A DNA stretch of 64,000 nucleotides from Mycobacterium sp. NBC_00419 (GTDB lineage: Bacteria; Actinomycetota; Actinomycetes; Mycobacteriales; Mycobacteriaceae), in NCBI RefSeq assembly GCF_036023875.1, contig NZ_CP107931.1, positions 5,551,437 through 5,615,436 on the forward strand. The letters are read 5' to 3'. Shown piece by piece: positions 10,159-19,073 of the stretch (positions are counted from its first letter, which is position 1; each line of letters starts with the position of its first letter). The notes beneath the pieces are model-generated. The model worked only from the letters and a program-made list of their open reading frames with translations, was not told the origin of the DNA and ran no database searches. Made by a program: the position numbers and the translations under genes.

Positions 10159-10840
10159 TCAGCGGTGACAGCGACCTGTAGGCGATAGCGGCGGACAATT
10201 CGGCGTCGCGCTCGGTGATTGCCGCGGCAAGGTCCAGATGTATTTGCCGGTCCATGAACGCTGCGGCGTCGAGATTGACGTAGAACTCGCGCCCCAATTC
10301 GTCGATCGATCGGACGAGGGTGTTGAGGGCAAGCCGATAAGTGATGTTGCCGGAGCCGACGATGATCGCGGTCCACAAGATCAGGTCCGCGTCACGGAAG
10401 ATGTTCATATCCCCTGAGGTCGGATAGTCCGCCGCGGCGGCGGACACCGCAGCCAGTTGCTGTTCGTCGGCCCGCAGTGCGCACAGCCGGGCCGCATGTG
10501 TTCCGACCGTACGGCGCATGATTGCTGTGTCGAGTACGGCTGAGCCCAGCGGTACCACTCCGGCCGCAGTCAGGGCGGCCAACATGTCCAGCCCGGCGTG
10601 GCTGCGCCAGTCCAAGACGATGGTCTTTCCGCCTTGGCCGATCCGCACCAGTCCCGCTTGCTGCAGCCGCTTGAGTGCTTCGCGCACCGAATGCCGGTTC
10701 ACCTGCAGGGTCAGGGCGAGTTCGCGTTCGGAGGGGGCGGGCTGGTCAGCGGGCCACCGGCCGCTGAGGATCTCCTCGACCAGACGGGTGAACACGTTGC
10801 CGGACACGGTCGCACGGGCAGGAATGGGGGGCAGTTCCAC
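10127..10840 (-). CDS. GntR family transcriptional regulator (FadR-like)
   Basis: 237 residues starting at GTG 10840. The N-terminal winged helix is clear (WPADQPAPSERELALTLQV, then NRHSVREALKRLQQAGLVRI) and the remaining residues are all-helical, as in FadR/FCD effector domains, which bind acyl-CoA or organic acids. A 15-bp palindrome matching the FadR-type operator lies 56-70 bases upstream of its start, in the region shared with the divergent secreted-protein gene, so autoregulation is likely. Confidence 0.9.
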   Translation of the reverse strand: MELPPIPARATVSGNVFTRLVEEILSGRWPADQPAPSERELALTLQVNRHSVREALKRLQQAGLVRIGQGGKTIVLDWRSHAGLDMLAALTAAGVVPLGSAVLDTAIMRRTVGTHAARLCALRADEQQLAAVSAAAADYPTSGDMNIFRDADLILWTAIIVGSGNITYRLALNTLVRSIDELGREFYVNLDAAAFMDRQIHLDLAAAITERDAELSAAIAYRSLSPLINLLAPDGQE

Positions 10841-10895
10841 CCATTCACCTTCTCACCTCGCGGGCGTGGCAGAACCCCGGCCGACCATTTTCCGC

Positions 10896-10910
10896 ACTGG
10901 TTGAACCAGT
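10896..10910. promoter_or_regulatory. FadR-type GntR operator
   Basis: ACTGGTTGAACCAGT is a perfect 15-bp palindrome with a single central base. It contains the TGGTnnnACCA core known for FadR-subfamily regulators (E. coli FadR sites read ACTGGTnnnACCAGT). It sits between the gntR gene and the divergent gene at 10987. Confidence 0.75.
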
Positions 10911-10945
10911 TGCGAATTTCGTGTTATTTTCTCCGGCGTAATTTG

Positions 10946-10965
10946 CTGCGCGGTCCTGCGCGGTC
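10946..10965. repeat. 10-bp tandem direct repeat
   Basis: CTGCGCGGTC occurs twice in direct succession (10946-10955, 10956-10965), 21 bases ahead of the ATG of the secreted-protein gene. It may be simple slippage in the leader. Confidence 0.7.
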
Positions 10966-10986
10966 CTACTGCCCACGGGGGAACAC

Positions 10987-12276
10987 ATGTCGATGTCGCG
11001 GATTGGTGCTGGAGTCGGGAGCGCAGCCTTCGTGCTCGGCTTGTCGATCGTCGGTCCGCAGGCAATGGGAGTGGCCGCGGCCGACACGGGGGACTCGGAT
11101 TCCTCGGCTGTCAGCCATGCCACCGCGGGATCACAGCGGTCGTCGGCCGGGTCGGCGCGGCCGCGCCACAAGGCTTCGTCGGCGCTGAGCGCCGCAGGGG
11201 TGCGGCCGGCCTCGGGAGTTACATCTGCCGGAAGCAGGCATGCCGCCGCCGCTGCAGCGACCACGTCCGGTGCTGCCGATGAGTCCGCCGACGCGCTGCA
11301 GGTCACGAGTTCCACCCACGGTCGTTCGGCCAGGTCGATTGTCACCAGTGCGGCAACGGCGAACTCCGCTGAGGCCACCACCGGCCAGTCTGCTTCTGTC
11401 GACAACAACGCAGTCGTTGTGACCCAATCTCATTCGGCAACGGCCGCCGTCACGGCCTCGTCGTGGGGATCGTTGTTCTCGCCGCAGGCGGCTAACGTCG
11501 CCGTCAACGGCTGGCTGGATTCGGTTCAGGGATTCCTCACAGGACTGGGCAAGAACCCGATCACCGATCTGTTGCAGGGAGCTTTGCTGCTGGTGCGCCG
11601 GAACCTCTTCGATCAGACCCCGACCGCGAAATCGTACGAATACGCGCTCCGGTCCGACGGTGGCTTGGTGGGCGCCTTCAATGTGGTCGATCCCGAGGGC
11701 GCCACGGTGACCTACAAGCTGACCGGGGAACCCACGAACGGCGTCGCCACAGTCAACTCCGACGGAACCTGGACCTACACCCCGGGAACGGATTTCGTCT
11801 ACGACTCCTTCAAGGTCACTGTCGATGACGGCGGGTTCAACATCTTCGACCCCACCGCGGGTCGCCGAGAGGTCACCGTGCGAGTCGGCACCGACCCGAA
11901 TGCGCCCGTCCAGGGAATCGGGACGATCACCAAGTACATCAGGAACGACACGGGCCTCGCGCTGATCAACGCCTACTACGGTCCCCGCTATCAGGGCACC
12001 TACAACGGCATCGTGTCCGGCCCGCCGGACAACTTCGTCCTGCAGCCCGGTGACTACGCCGTGTACGAGACGGAGTGGAACATCTTCTCCGGCGACGCCT
12101 ACGACGTGGTGATGTCGTGGCGCGCCACCAGCAATAGCCAGTACCTATGGACCGTGGACTACCAGTACGAAGGCACCGGCACCGCCAACTTCATGTCTTG
12201 CTCCCTGAGTTCACAGCCCTGCAATGTCGGGCGGGATGCTCCGAACGCCTACCTGCTCCCGCCGGTGACCGTCTAG
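10987..12276 (+). CDS. secreted protein with a VCBS/cadherin-like Ig domain
   Basis: 429 residues. A signal peptide (MSMSRIGAGVGSAAFVLGLS ... GVAAAD) is followed by a long low-complexity Ser/Ala/Thr-rich linker to about residue 155, a segment resembling mycobacterial serine-rich secreted proteins. Then comes a VCBS/cadherin-like repeat (GAFNVVDPEGATVTYKLTGE, NGVATVNSDGTWTYTPG) as found in surface-exposed adhesion-like proteins, and a C-terminal beta-rich domain of about 110 residues with two Cys (SCSLSSQPC). Probably exported and surface-located; function unknown. It is divergent from gntR and shares its operator region. Confidence 0.75.
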   Translation: MSMSRIGAGVGSAAFVLGLSIVGPQAMGVAAADTGDSDSSAVSHATAGSQRSSAGSARPRHKASSALSAAGVRPASGVTSAGSRHAAAAAATTSGAADESADALQVTSSTHGRSARSIVTSAATANSAEATTGQSASVDNNAVVVTQSHSATAAVTASSWGSLFSPQAANVAVNGWLDSVQGFLTGLGKNPITDLLQGALLLVRRNLFDQTPTAKSYEYALRSDGGLVGAFNVVDPEGATVTYKLTGEPTNGVATVNSDGTWTYTPGTDFVYDSFKVTVDDGGFNIFDPTAGRREVTVRVGTDPNAPVQGIGTITKYIRNDTGLALINAYYGPRYQGTYNGIVSGPPDNFVLQPGDYAVYETEWNIFSGDAYDVVMSWRATSNSQYLWTVDYQYEGTGTANFMSCSLSSQPCNVGRDAPNAYLLPPVTV

Positions 12277-12284
12277 CGGTCACC
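12264..12284. terminator. bidirectional hairpin over two stop codons
   Basis: GGTGACCG (12264-12271) and CGGTCACC (12277-12284) form a perfect 8-bp stem with the loop TCTAG. The loop holds the TAG of the upstream gene and the right arm holds the stop of the convergent fusion gene, so one hairpin ends both transcription units. Confidence 0.65.
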
Positions 12285-15210
12285 AGCCGGTCGACAGCAC
12301 CCGATCCAGGGTGTCGACGAAGAAGTCCGCCGACTCGCGGGTGATGCACATCGGCGGCTTGACCTTCAGCACGTTCTGCCGGTCGCCGGTGGGTTGCACG
12401 ATGACCCCGAGTTCGCGCATCCGCTCGCAGATCGCGGAGGTCTCCTCGGCGGCGGGCTCCAGCGTGGTGCGATCCCGCACCAGTTCGATGCCCATATAGA
12501 GCCCGCTACCGTGCACGGTGCCGATCAGCTCATGCCGGGTGGCCAGGGCGTCGATGCGGGAGCGCAGGTGGTCGCCGATGGTCAGCGCGTTCTCCTGCAG
12601 ACCCTCCTTCTCGATCATGTCGAGGACGGTCAACCCGACCACGCAGGACACCGGGCTGCCGCCCGCCGAGGAGAAGAAGTAGCCCTGGGTGCGGTACTTC
12701 TCGGCGATCTCACGGGTGGTGATCACCGCCCCCAGCGGCTGGCCGTTGCCCATCGCCTTGGCGACGGTGACGACGTCGGGAATCACGTCCTGCTGCTGGA
12801 AGGCCCAGAACCAGCGGCCGGTGCGGCCGTAGCCGACCTGCACCTCGTCGGCGATCGCCAGACCACCGGCGGCGCGGACCGCCGCGTACACCGCGCGCAG
12901 GTACCCGTCTGGCAGCGCCATCCCGCCGGCATTGCCGTAGAACGGCTCGCAGATGAACGCTGCCGGTGGATGTCCTTGAGCTGCAAGGCTTTCGATGATC
13001 GCGACGGCCTCGGGCGCGTACTTGGCGGCGTCCCGGCCGCGGTAATCGCCGCGGTAGGCGTTCGGCGACGGCACGGTGTGCACCCACGACGGGCGGGTCT
13101 CCAGCGCGTTCGGGTTGTCGGCCACCGACGTCGACACCGCATCGGTGGCGTAGGTCCAACCGTGGTAGGCCTCGGCCACCGCGACGATGTCGTGGCGGCC
13201 GGTGGTGGCCATCGCCAGCCGCAGCGCCAGATCACCGGCCTCGGAACCGGAGTTCACCAGGAACACCGTGTCCAGCGGGTCGGGAAGGGTGGCGGCCAGC
13301 CGCTCGGAGAGTTCGACCACGGCGCCGTAGTTGAACCGCGAGTTGGTGTTGAGGCGGCGCCATTGGCGCGACACCGCGTCGGCCAGCACCGGATGCCCGT
13401 GGCCCAGGATCGCCACGTTGTTGACCATGTCCAGATAGCTGCGACCGTCGGTGGCCAGCATGTGCTCGCGCCAGCCCCGCTCGATCTGGGGCGGGTTGAG
13501 GTAGTAGTGCTCCTGCACGCTGGCGAACGAATCGGCCCGCCGGCGCCACAGGGCCTCGCTGTCGCCGGCTGACGCCGCCGACGGCGTCAACCCGAGCAGG
13601 GGAGAAGGATCGAACACCAGGCTCAGCCAGCCCGCCGAGTACTCCGGGCGGACGAAGTCGGGCACCACGGCGTCGGGCTGGCGGCGGCCCTGAATCCAGA
13701 CGCGTCCCTCGATGACGCCCAGCGGCGCCCCGGCGGCAATGGTCTGGCCGGCCCGCAGTCCGCCGTCAACACGCACCGCACCACGCACTTCGACAGAGCC
13801 AGCCGTCCCGGTCACGACGACGGTATCGGCGGTCGCGGTCTCGACTACGCCGGACCACGGCGCGGTCAGCGTCAGCGGCGTGCCCGGCCACAGGTCCACC
13901 CCGGTGGCCACGGTCGACGGCGACTCCGCACTCAACGTCACCGACCGGCTCACCCGAGGCTCGCCGAAGGAGGTAACCACCGCCTGGGCGCCGCCGGCCA
14001 GTGCCTCGGCCGCGACAGTGGCCTCACACTCCGGATCCAGCCAGGCGCCGGCGTCCACGGCATCGGACTCGAGCGACAGGTCCAGCCGAACCACCGAGTC
14101 GGAGTCGAGACCGCCCACCAACGCCGTTTCCGGGGTCACCGGATCGGCCGGGTGCGCAGCGCCGAGGCGATCGCGGATCAGGGCCGTCATCACCTCGATC
14201 GGCACCTCGGTGGCGCGTTCGAAGATCCGCCACTCGAAGTCCAGTGCGCTTGTGGCGTACTCGTTGTCGGTGTCGATGCTCGCCTGGTGGATGCCGCTGA
14301 CCACCAGCACGGCAGCGCGCAGCACGACCAGCGGCCACAGCGCCTCGATCTCGGCTGCCGACAGGGGGCGCACCGCGTGGAACGCCGCGACGGCGGGCAG
14401 CGTGGCCACCGGTTCGCCGCCCTCGTGGCGCAGCAGCGAGGACACCGCGATGGCCAGTTCGGCCACCGTCCATGACCGGGTGAGGTCGCCGAGATCGATG
14501 ATGCCGTCGGGCATCCGGGCGCCCCCGTGCGGGGTGCACACGACGTTGTCGTCGGTGACGTCGCCGTGGATCACCTGGACCGGGAGGTCCTCGGCGAGAT
14601 CGGCGACCACGTGCCAGGCCGCCGCGGCGGCGGCCTCGATCGTCTCGCGGCGGTGGCTGTCGGTGACGTGGCCGGCCAGGAACTCGACGGTGCGCTGGGC
14701 GTAGCGCAGATCCCACTGCAGGATGCGGTCGACGCCGGGATGCTCGAAGCCCGCCAGGGCGCGGCACGTGCGGCCGGCCAGCGTGCCCAACGCGGCGGCT
14801 TGTTCCGGCCTGACGTAGCCGTCGCCGCTCAAGGTGCCGCCGGACAGGTGGGCGATGATCCGGCCGAAGAGCGCTGAGCCGTCCCCGGAGCGCAGCTCGG
14901 CGATCGGCGGGTGGCCGGGCAGCTCGATGTTGGTGGCGGCCCGCACACCGGGTTCGGTGTCGCTGATGTAGGCCGCGGCCGCGTCCTGCGCCTCCAGCTC
15001 GATGCGGGAGAAGGCCGGGTTGGCGATCTTGAGCACGCCGATCTGCTCACCGCCGGCGCCGGTGAGCAGGAAGTTGGCATCCTGCTGGCTGCCCAGCGCG
15101 GTGACCTCGGCGTCGACGCCGAAATGCTGCTTGGCGATGTCGCGGGCCTGCGCGTCGGTGATGGCCGGTACCGGCAGTTCCTCGGCTTGGAAGAAGTCGA
15201 AAAGTGTCAT
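12280..15210 (-). CDS. fusion of APH-type kinase, hybrid/M23-like domain and class III PLP aminotransferase
   Basis: 976 residues from ATG 15210 (MTLFDFFQAEELPVP); the frame extends to 15390 without typical protein. Residues about 20-330 are an aminoglycoside-phosphotransferase/choline-kinase fold with catalytic HGDVTDDN and metal-binding IIDLGDL. About 400-540 is a beta-rich segment resembling M23-peptidase/lipoyl-like hybrid domains, but I see no HxH metal motif. About 545-976 is a class III aminotransferase with GSEAGDLALR, ADEVQVGYGRTG and the PLP lysine in VAKAMGNG. In animals, hydroxylysine kinase and phosphohydroxylysine (or phosphoethanolamine) phospho-lyase are separate proteins of these two families, so kinase plus phospho-lyase on an amino alcohol is a good hypothesis for the fusion. 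Confidence 0.88.
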   Translation of the reverse strand: MTLFDFFQAEELPVPAITDAQARDIAKQHFGVDAEVTALGSQQDANFLLTGAGGEQIGVLKIANPAFSRIELEAQDAAAAYISDTEPGVRAATNIELPGHPPIAELRSGDGSALFGRIIAHLSGGTLSGDGYVRPEQAAALGTLAGRTCRALAGFEHPGVDRILQWDLRYAQRTVEFLAGHVTDSHRRETIEAAAAAAWHVVADLAEDLPVQVIHGDVTDDNVVCTPHGGARMPDGIIDLGDLTRSWTVAELAIAVSSLLRHEGGEPVATLPAVAAFHAVRPLSAAEIEALWPLVVLRAAVLVVSGIHQASIDTDNEYATSALDFEWRIFERATEVPIEVMTALIRDRLGAAHPADPVTPETALVGGLDSDSVVRLDLSLESDAVDAGAWLDPECEATVAAEALAGGAQAVVTSFGEPRVSRSVTLSAESPSTVATGVDLWPGTPLTLTAPWSGVVETATADTVVVTGTAGSVEVRGAVRVDGGLRAGQTIAAGAPLGVIEGRVWIQGRRQPDAVVPDFVRPEYSAGWLSLVFDPSPLLGLTPSAASAGDSEALWRRRADSFASVQEHYYLNPPQIERGWREHMLATDGRSYLDMVNNVAILGHGHPVLADAVSRQWRRLNTNSRFNYGAVVELSERLAATLPDPLDTVFLVNSGSEAGDLALRLAMATTGRHDIVAVAEAYHGWTYATDAVSTSVADNPNALETRPSWVHTVPSPNAYRGDYRGRDAAKYAPEAVAIIESLAAQGHPPAAFICEPFYGNAGGMALPDGYLRAVYAAVRAAGGLAIADEVQVGYGRTGRWFWAFQQQDVIPDVVTVAKAMGNGQPLGAVITTREIAEKYRTQGYFFSSAGGSPVSCVVGLTVLDMIEKEGLQENALTIGDHLRSRIDALATRHELIGTVHGSGLYMGIELVRDRTTLEPAAEETSAICERMRELGVIVQPTGDRQNVLKVKPPMCITRESADFFVDTLDRVLSTGW

Positions 15211-15295
15211 CGCTACTCGGGCATCCTCGTCTGGCGGTTCGGCGGTCTCACTGTACTGCGGTGACCCGCGGTCGATTCGCCGATACGGTGGCAGC

Positions 15296-15853
15296 ATGCG
15301 GGCGCTGATCGTCGTCGATGTACAGAACGACTTTTGCGAGGGTGGGTCACTGGCGGTGGCCGGAAGTGCGACCGTGGTGCGGGCGATCAACGCCCTGCTG
15401 GCCGGCGACCACGGCTACGCCCACGTGGTGGCGACCAAGGACTTCCACGTCGACCCAGGCGGTCATTTCGCCGACGAACCCGATTACGTCGACACGTGGC
15501 CGCCGCACTGCGTCGCCGGAACTTCGGGCGCCGAATTCCACCCGGAACTCGACACCAGCCAGATCGAGGCGGTGTTCCACAAGGGCACCTACACCGCCGC
15601 CTACAGCGGGTTCGAGGGTGCGGCCGACGACACCGCTCTCGAGGACTGGTTGCGCCGCCGCGGTGTGGACGAGGTCGACATCGTCGGCATCGCCACCGAC
15701 TACTGCGTCCGCGACACCGCTGACGATGCCGCCGATGCCGGCTTCACCACCCGGGTTCTGCTCGACCTGACCGCCGGAGTCGCCCCGGCTACCACGGATG
15801 CAGCACTCGACGTGATGCGCAGCCACGGAGTCGAACTGGTGCACACTGCCTGA
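15296..15853 (+). CDS. pncA: nicotinamidase/pyrazinamidase PncA
   Basis: 185 residues, one shorter than the M. tuberculosis enzyme, starting MRALIVVDVQNDFCEGGS. It hydrolyses nicotinamide to nicotinate in NAD salvage. The catalytic triad D8, K96 and C137 (C138 in M. tuberculosis) and the metal ligands D49, H51, H57 and H71 are all present. Residue 57 is His, as in pyrazinamide-activating species, not the Asp of M. bovis. The stop shares a base with the start of the next gene, so the two are likely co-transcribed. Confidence 0.97.
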   Translation: MRALIVVDVQNDFCEGGSLAVAGSATVVRAINALLAGDHGYAHVVATKDFHVDPGGHFADEPDYVDTWPPHCVAGTSGAEFHPELDTSQIEAVFHKGTYTAAYSGFEGAADDTALEDWLRRRGVDEVDIVGIATDYCVRDTADDAADAGFTTRVLLDLTAGVAPATTDAALDVMRSHGVELVHTA

Positions 15854-16641
15854 TGTCAGAGTCTCGCTCGGAACTTGTTGCCGCGGTTAATCGTTCGCCG
15901 CAGGCGGCTGCTGCGCACGACCGCGCCGGATGGGTGGGGCTGTTCACCGACGACGGCCGCGTCGAGGATCCGGTCGGGTCCAAGCCGCACATCGGGCCGC
16001 TGCAGATCGGGCGGTTCTACGACACGTTCATCGCGCCTCGCACCATCGTCTTCGAGCACGACGCCGACATCGTCTGCGGTTCGGCCGTGATCAGGGACGT
16101 GGTGCTCGAAGTCGGGATGGGGCCGGCGGTGACGATGCGCATCCCGGCGGTCTTGCGCTACGACATGCGGCCGGTCGCCGGCGAGTGGAAGTTCGAAAGG
16201 CTGCGGGCCTATTGGGAGCTGCCTGCGATGGTGCTGCAGTTCATCGGCAACGGTCTGGCCGCCGGTCCGCAGAGTGTGGCACTGGGCCGCGCCCTGCTGG
16301 CCAATCAGGGGCTGCGGGGTGCGGTGGGCTTCGCGACGGGATTTCGCGGACCCCGGTTGCGGGGTAAGAAGACGGTGCGCGCCTTCCTCGACGCCATCGC
16401 CGTGGGTGACGAGTTGCGGGCCAGGCGGGCGCTGACCTCCGGTGCGACCATCACCCGCAGTGACACCGCGTTGAAGTTCGGCGCGTTTCGCGACGAACTC
16501 CAGCACCGCCGGCCGACGAAGATCCTCGTTGCCGGGTCGTCGGTGGCCGTGTCGATGTCGGGGCCGTCGCCCGCGGTGGTGGTCGCGGAACTGGACCGCA
16601 GTGGCCGCGCGATCAGCCGGCTCAGCTATTTCACCGAGTGA
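15853..16641 (+). CDS. ketosteroid-isomerase/NTF2-like protein, probably two tandem domains
   Basis: 262 residues; ATG overlaps the pncA stop (TGATG). Residues about 10-135 have the SnoaL/NTF2-like pattern (HDRAGWVGLFTDDGRVEDPVG, then RPVAGEWKFERLRAYWELP). Residues about 165-262 look like a second, shorter copy (KKTVRAFLDAIAVGDELRAR ... RPTKILVAGSSVAVSMSG). The family covers isomerases, cyclases, dehydratases and binding proteins, so no reaction can be assigned. Confidence 0.7.
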   Translation: MSESRSELVAAVNRSPQAAAAHDRAGWVGLFTDDGRVEDPVGSKPHIGPLQIGRFYDTFIAPRTIVFEHDADIVCGSAVIRDVVLEVGMGPAVTMRIPAVLRYDMRPVAGEWKFERLRAYWELPAMVLQFIGNGLAAGPQSVALGRALLANQGLRGAVGFATGFRGPRLRGKKTVRAFLDAIAVGDELRARRALTSGATITRSDTALKFGAFRDELQHRRPTKILVAGSSVAVSMSGPSPAVVVAELDRSGRAISRLSYFTE

Positions 16642-16652
16642 CTCACCCGGGC

Positions 16653-17471
16653 CTACATCCGCGCGAAGCGCGCCAACACGAAACAGTAACCGCCGTAGGC
16701 GGCCAACCCCAGCGCTGCCGCGACAAGCAGAACCCTGCCAAACGGAGCCTGGCCCAGGCTCTTGACTGCGGCATCCAGGCCGGCGCCCTTGGCGGGATCC
16801 GAGGTCAGGGTCGCCACGACGAGCAGAACGCCGGCACCGCCGAGAACCAGACCCTTGGCGGCATACCCTGCGGTGCCGAGAACCGTCACCGCAGTTCGCC
16901 CGGACACCTTGAGGTCGTCCTCGAACTTCTGCGACACCCCTTTGTAGACGTGGTAGCCGCCGACGGCGATGATCGCGATCGCCGCGACCAGCAGCACGGC
17001 CTTGCCCCAGCCGGACTGGAGCAGCCGGGCCGTCAAGCTCGCATTGTCGGCGCTGTTGGACTTGCCGCCGCCGGTCGCGAAACGCACTGCGGTGAGCGCG
17101 ATTCCGGCGTAGACGACCGCCAGCGCGATCGACTTCCCACGTTTGACGAGCTTCTTGGCGCCCTCATCGCGGTCACCGGGTTCGTTGGGATGCGATCCCA
17201 CCACGCTCTCGGCGAGGCGCCAGCACGCCAAGCCCACCAGCCCGACGGCCACCACCCACAACGCCACTGCGCCGCCGCGCTGGGCGGCCAGGGTGGCCAG
17301 CGCACCGGACTGGTCGGCGTTGCCCGCCGAACCGAACGCCAGTCGCACCACGATGTAGGCGATGAGCAGGTGGAGCACTCCGCTGACGGCGTAACCGACC
17401 CGGGCGGTGGTCTCGAACGCACTATTGTCGGTCACCCGGTCCACAGTGCCCTGCACCGTATTGTCGGCCAT
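16653..17471 (-). CDS. DUF1206 membrane protein
   Basis: 272 residues from ATG 17471 (MADNTVQGTVDRVTDNSAFE). Three repeats of a paired-helix unit can be seen, each with a Gly-rich start (RVGYAVSGVLHLLIAYIVVR, KSIALAVVYAGIALTAVRF, LGTAGYAAKGLVLGGAGVLL), the hallmark of the DUF1206 family. Six hydrophobic segments. Function unknown; it lies downstream of DedA on the same strand, with a 59-base gap. Confidence 0.9.
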   Translation of the reverse strand: MADNTVQGTVDRVTDNSAFETTARVGYAVSGVLHLLIAYIVVRLAFGSAGNADQSGALATLAAQRGGAVALWVVAVGLVGLACWRLAESVVGSHPNEPGDRDEGAKKLVKRGKSIALAVVYAGIALTAVRFATGGGKSNSADNASLTARLLQSGWGKAVLLVAAIAIIAVGGYHVYKGVSQKFEDDLKVSGRTAVTVLGTAGYAAKGLVLGGAGVLLVVATLTSDPAKGAGLDAAVKSLGQAPFGRVLLVAAALGLAAYGGYCFVLARFARM

Positions 17472-17530
17472 GGCAATTGGGCTTCCCCGCAAGCCCGGCC
17501 CGCAAACCGTGCCGACGCCCACGCGTCACC

Positions 17531-18187
17531 TCACTTCGCGTGGCGCAGTGTCTCCCAGTCGTGCTCGGACTCGAGTTGGTCGATCAGCGCTCGGGTGCGC
17601 TCCTTGAGCAGCATGGTCATCCCGACGCCGATGATGATCGCGATCACCAGCGCCACCCAGGAGAAGCGGGACAACCACTTCTCGGCGGCTAGCCCGAGGA
17701 AGTACACCACTGCGGTGGTACCGCCCGCCCAGCAGATCGCGCCGGTGGCGTTGGCGGCCAAAAAGTGTGGGTAGCGCATCCGAAGCGCCCCGGCCAGCGG
17801 GCCGGCCAGGATCCGCAGCAGTGCGATGAAGCGGCCGAAGAACACCGCCCACACACCCCAGCGGCTGAAGAGTTGTTTGGCCAGTGCGACGTGGCCGGGC
17901 CCGAAGTGTTTCGGGAATCGCTTGGCGAGCCGCTCGAACAACGGCATGCCGAAGCGCCGGCCGATGGTGTAGCCGATCGTGTCACCGATGATGGCGCCGA
18001 TCGTGGCGGCCGCCGCCACCCACACCGGCGAGATATCCAGTGTGTGCCGTGAGGCCAGCAGAGCCGCGCTGACCAGTGCGATCTCACCGGGCAGCGGGAT
18101 GCCCAGGCTCTCGATGCCGATGATGAGACCCACCACCAGGTACACCGCGAGCGGCGGGATGGACTCCAGAATCGACTCGACGTTCAC
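17531..18187 (-). CDS. DedA family membrane protein
   Basis: 218 residues with the SNARE-associated/DedA layout: E-x-x-G-I-P-L-P-G-E in the first re-entrant segment, GDTIGYTIGRRFG, then FSRWGVWAVFFGRFIALLRILAGPLAG containing the essential Arg residues, and a last helix. DedA proteins act in membrane-lipid (undecaprenyl phosphate or phospholipid) translocation and envelope homeostasis. It lies 25 bases after potC on the same strand, so it could be the tail of the polyamine-transporter operon. Confidence 0.93.
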   Translation of the reverse strand: MNVESILESIPPLAVYLVVGLIIGIESLGIPLPGEIALVSAALLASRHTLDISPVWVAAAATIGAIIGDTIGYTIGRRFGMPLFERLAKRFPKHFGPGHVALAKQLFSRWGVWAVFFGRFIALLRILAGPLAGALRMRYPHFLAANATGAICWAGGTTAVVYFLGLAAEKWLSRFSWVALVIAIIIGVGMTMLLKERTRALIDQLESEHDWETLRHAK

Positions 18188-18212
18188 CCGCCAAGGATAA
18201 GGGTGCCGGGGC

Positions 18213-19073
18213 TCAGGCTCCGCGTTTACGCCGGTACAGCGTGCCGATGCCCAGCAGGAACAGGCTGATCACCAGGATGGCGGTGGCCAGGACGTTGATC
18301 TGAGGCGGCACAGCCGCTTTCACCGCCGCGTTGACGTACAGCGGGTAGGTCACCGTGGAGCCGCTGACGAAGTAGGTGATGATGAAGTCGTCGAGCGACA
18401 GCGCGAACGACAACATCGCGGCCGCGACGATGCCGGGCACGATCAGCGGCAAGGTGATCTTGAAGAACGTCCGCGTCGCGTTGGCGCCCAGGTCCAGCGA
18501 TGCGTCCTCGAGCGTCCAGTCGAACCCGCGGATACGGGCCCGCACCGTCATCGCGATGAAGCTGATCTGAAAGGCGATGTGGGCGATGACGATCGTGGTG
18601 TAACCGGTGGCCCAGCCGATGTCGAGGAATAGCGTCAGCAGCGAGGCGCCCATCACCACCTCGGGTGAGGTCAGCGGCAGCACCAGGAAGGTGTCCACCG
18701 CCTTGCTGCCCCGGAACCGTTGGCGCACAAGGGCAACGGCGACCAGCGTGCCGAACACCAAGGCGATCAGGGTCGACACCGCGGCCACGTTGATGCTGAG
18801 TTTGAGGGCCTCGGTCAGTGCCGGGTACTTGAAGGGATTGGCCCAGTTGTCCCAGGTGAAGCCCTGCCAGGTGTAGTTGAACTTGCCTGCCGGCTTGTTG
18901 AACGAGAAGACGATGATCACCAGGATCGGCAGGAACAGGTAGAGCAACACCAGCCCGGCGACGATGCGCAGCGCCAGATCGCCCAGCTTGAACGTGCCGC
19001 GGAAGTTGCGGCCCGGCTTGGCCAGGCCACCGTGGTCGATCGTCTGGGCGATGGCCACCCCAGCCTCGGTCAT
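18213..19073 (-). CDS. potC: polyamine-type ABC transporter permease PotC
   Basis: 286 residues, six transmembrane segments and the binding-protein-dependent permease EAA loop (LEDASLDLGANATRTFFKIT). The N-terminal helix GLVLLYLFLPILVIIVFSFN and the C-terminal SLDDFIITYFVSGS are characteristic of PotC. Its ATG overlaps the potB stop (ATGA). It partners with PotB to form the membrane channel of a spermidine/putrescine-type importer. Confidence 0.92.
   Translation of the reverse strand: MTEAGVAIAQTIDHGGLAKPGRNFRGTFKLGDLALRIVAGLVLLYLFLPILVIIVFSFNKPAGKFNYTWQGFTWDNWANPFKYPALTEALKLSINVAAVSTLIALVFGTLVAVALVRQRFRGSKAVDTFLVLPLTSPEVVMGASLLTLFLDIGWATGYTTIVIAHIAFQISFIAMTVRARIRGFDWTLEDASLDLGANATRTFFKITLPLIVPGIVAAAMLSFALSLDDFIITYFVSGSTVTYPLYVNAAVKAAVPPQINVLATAILVISLFLLGIGTLYRRKRGA

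Noticed and set aside
12394..13572. A 392-codon plus-strand frame inside the fusion gene
   Set aside because: Opposite-strand shadow of a conserved aminotransferase; it has no recognisable domain.
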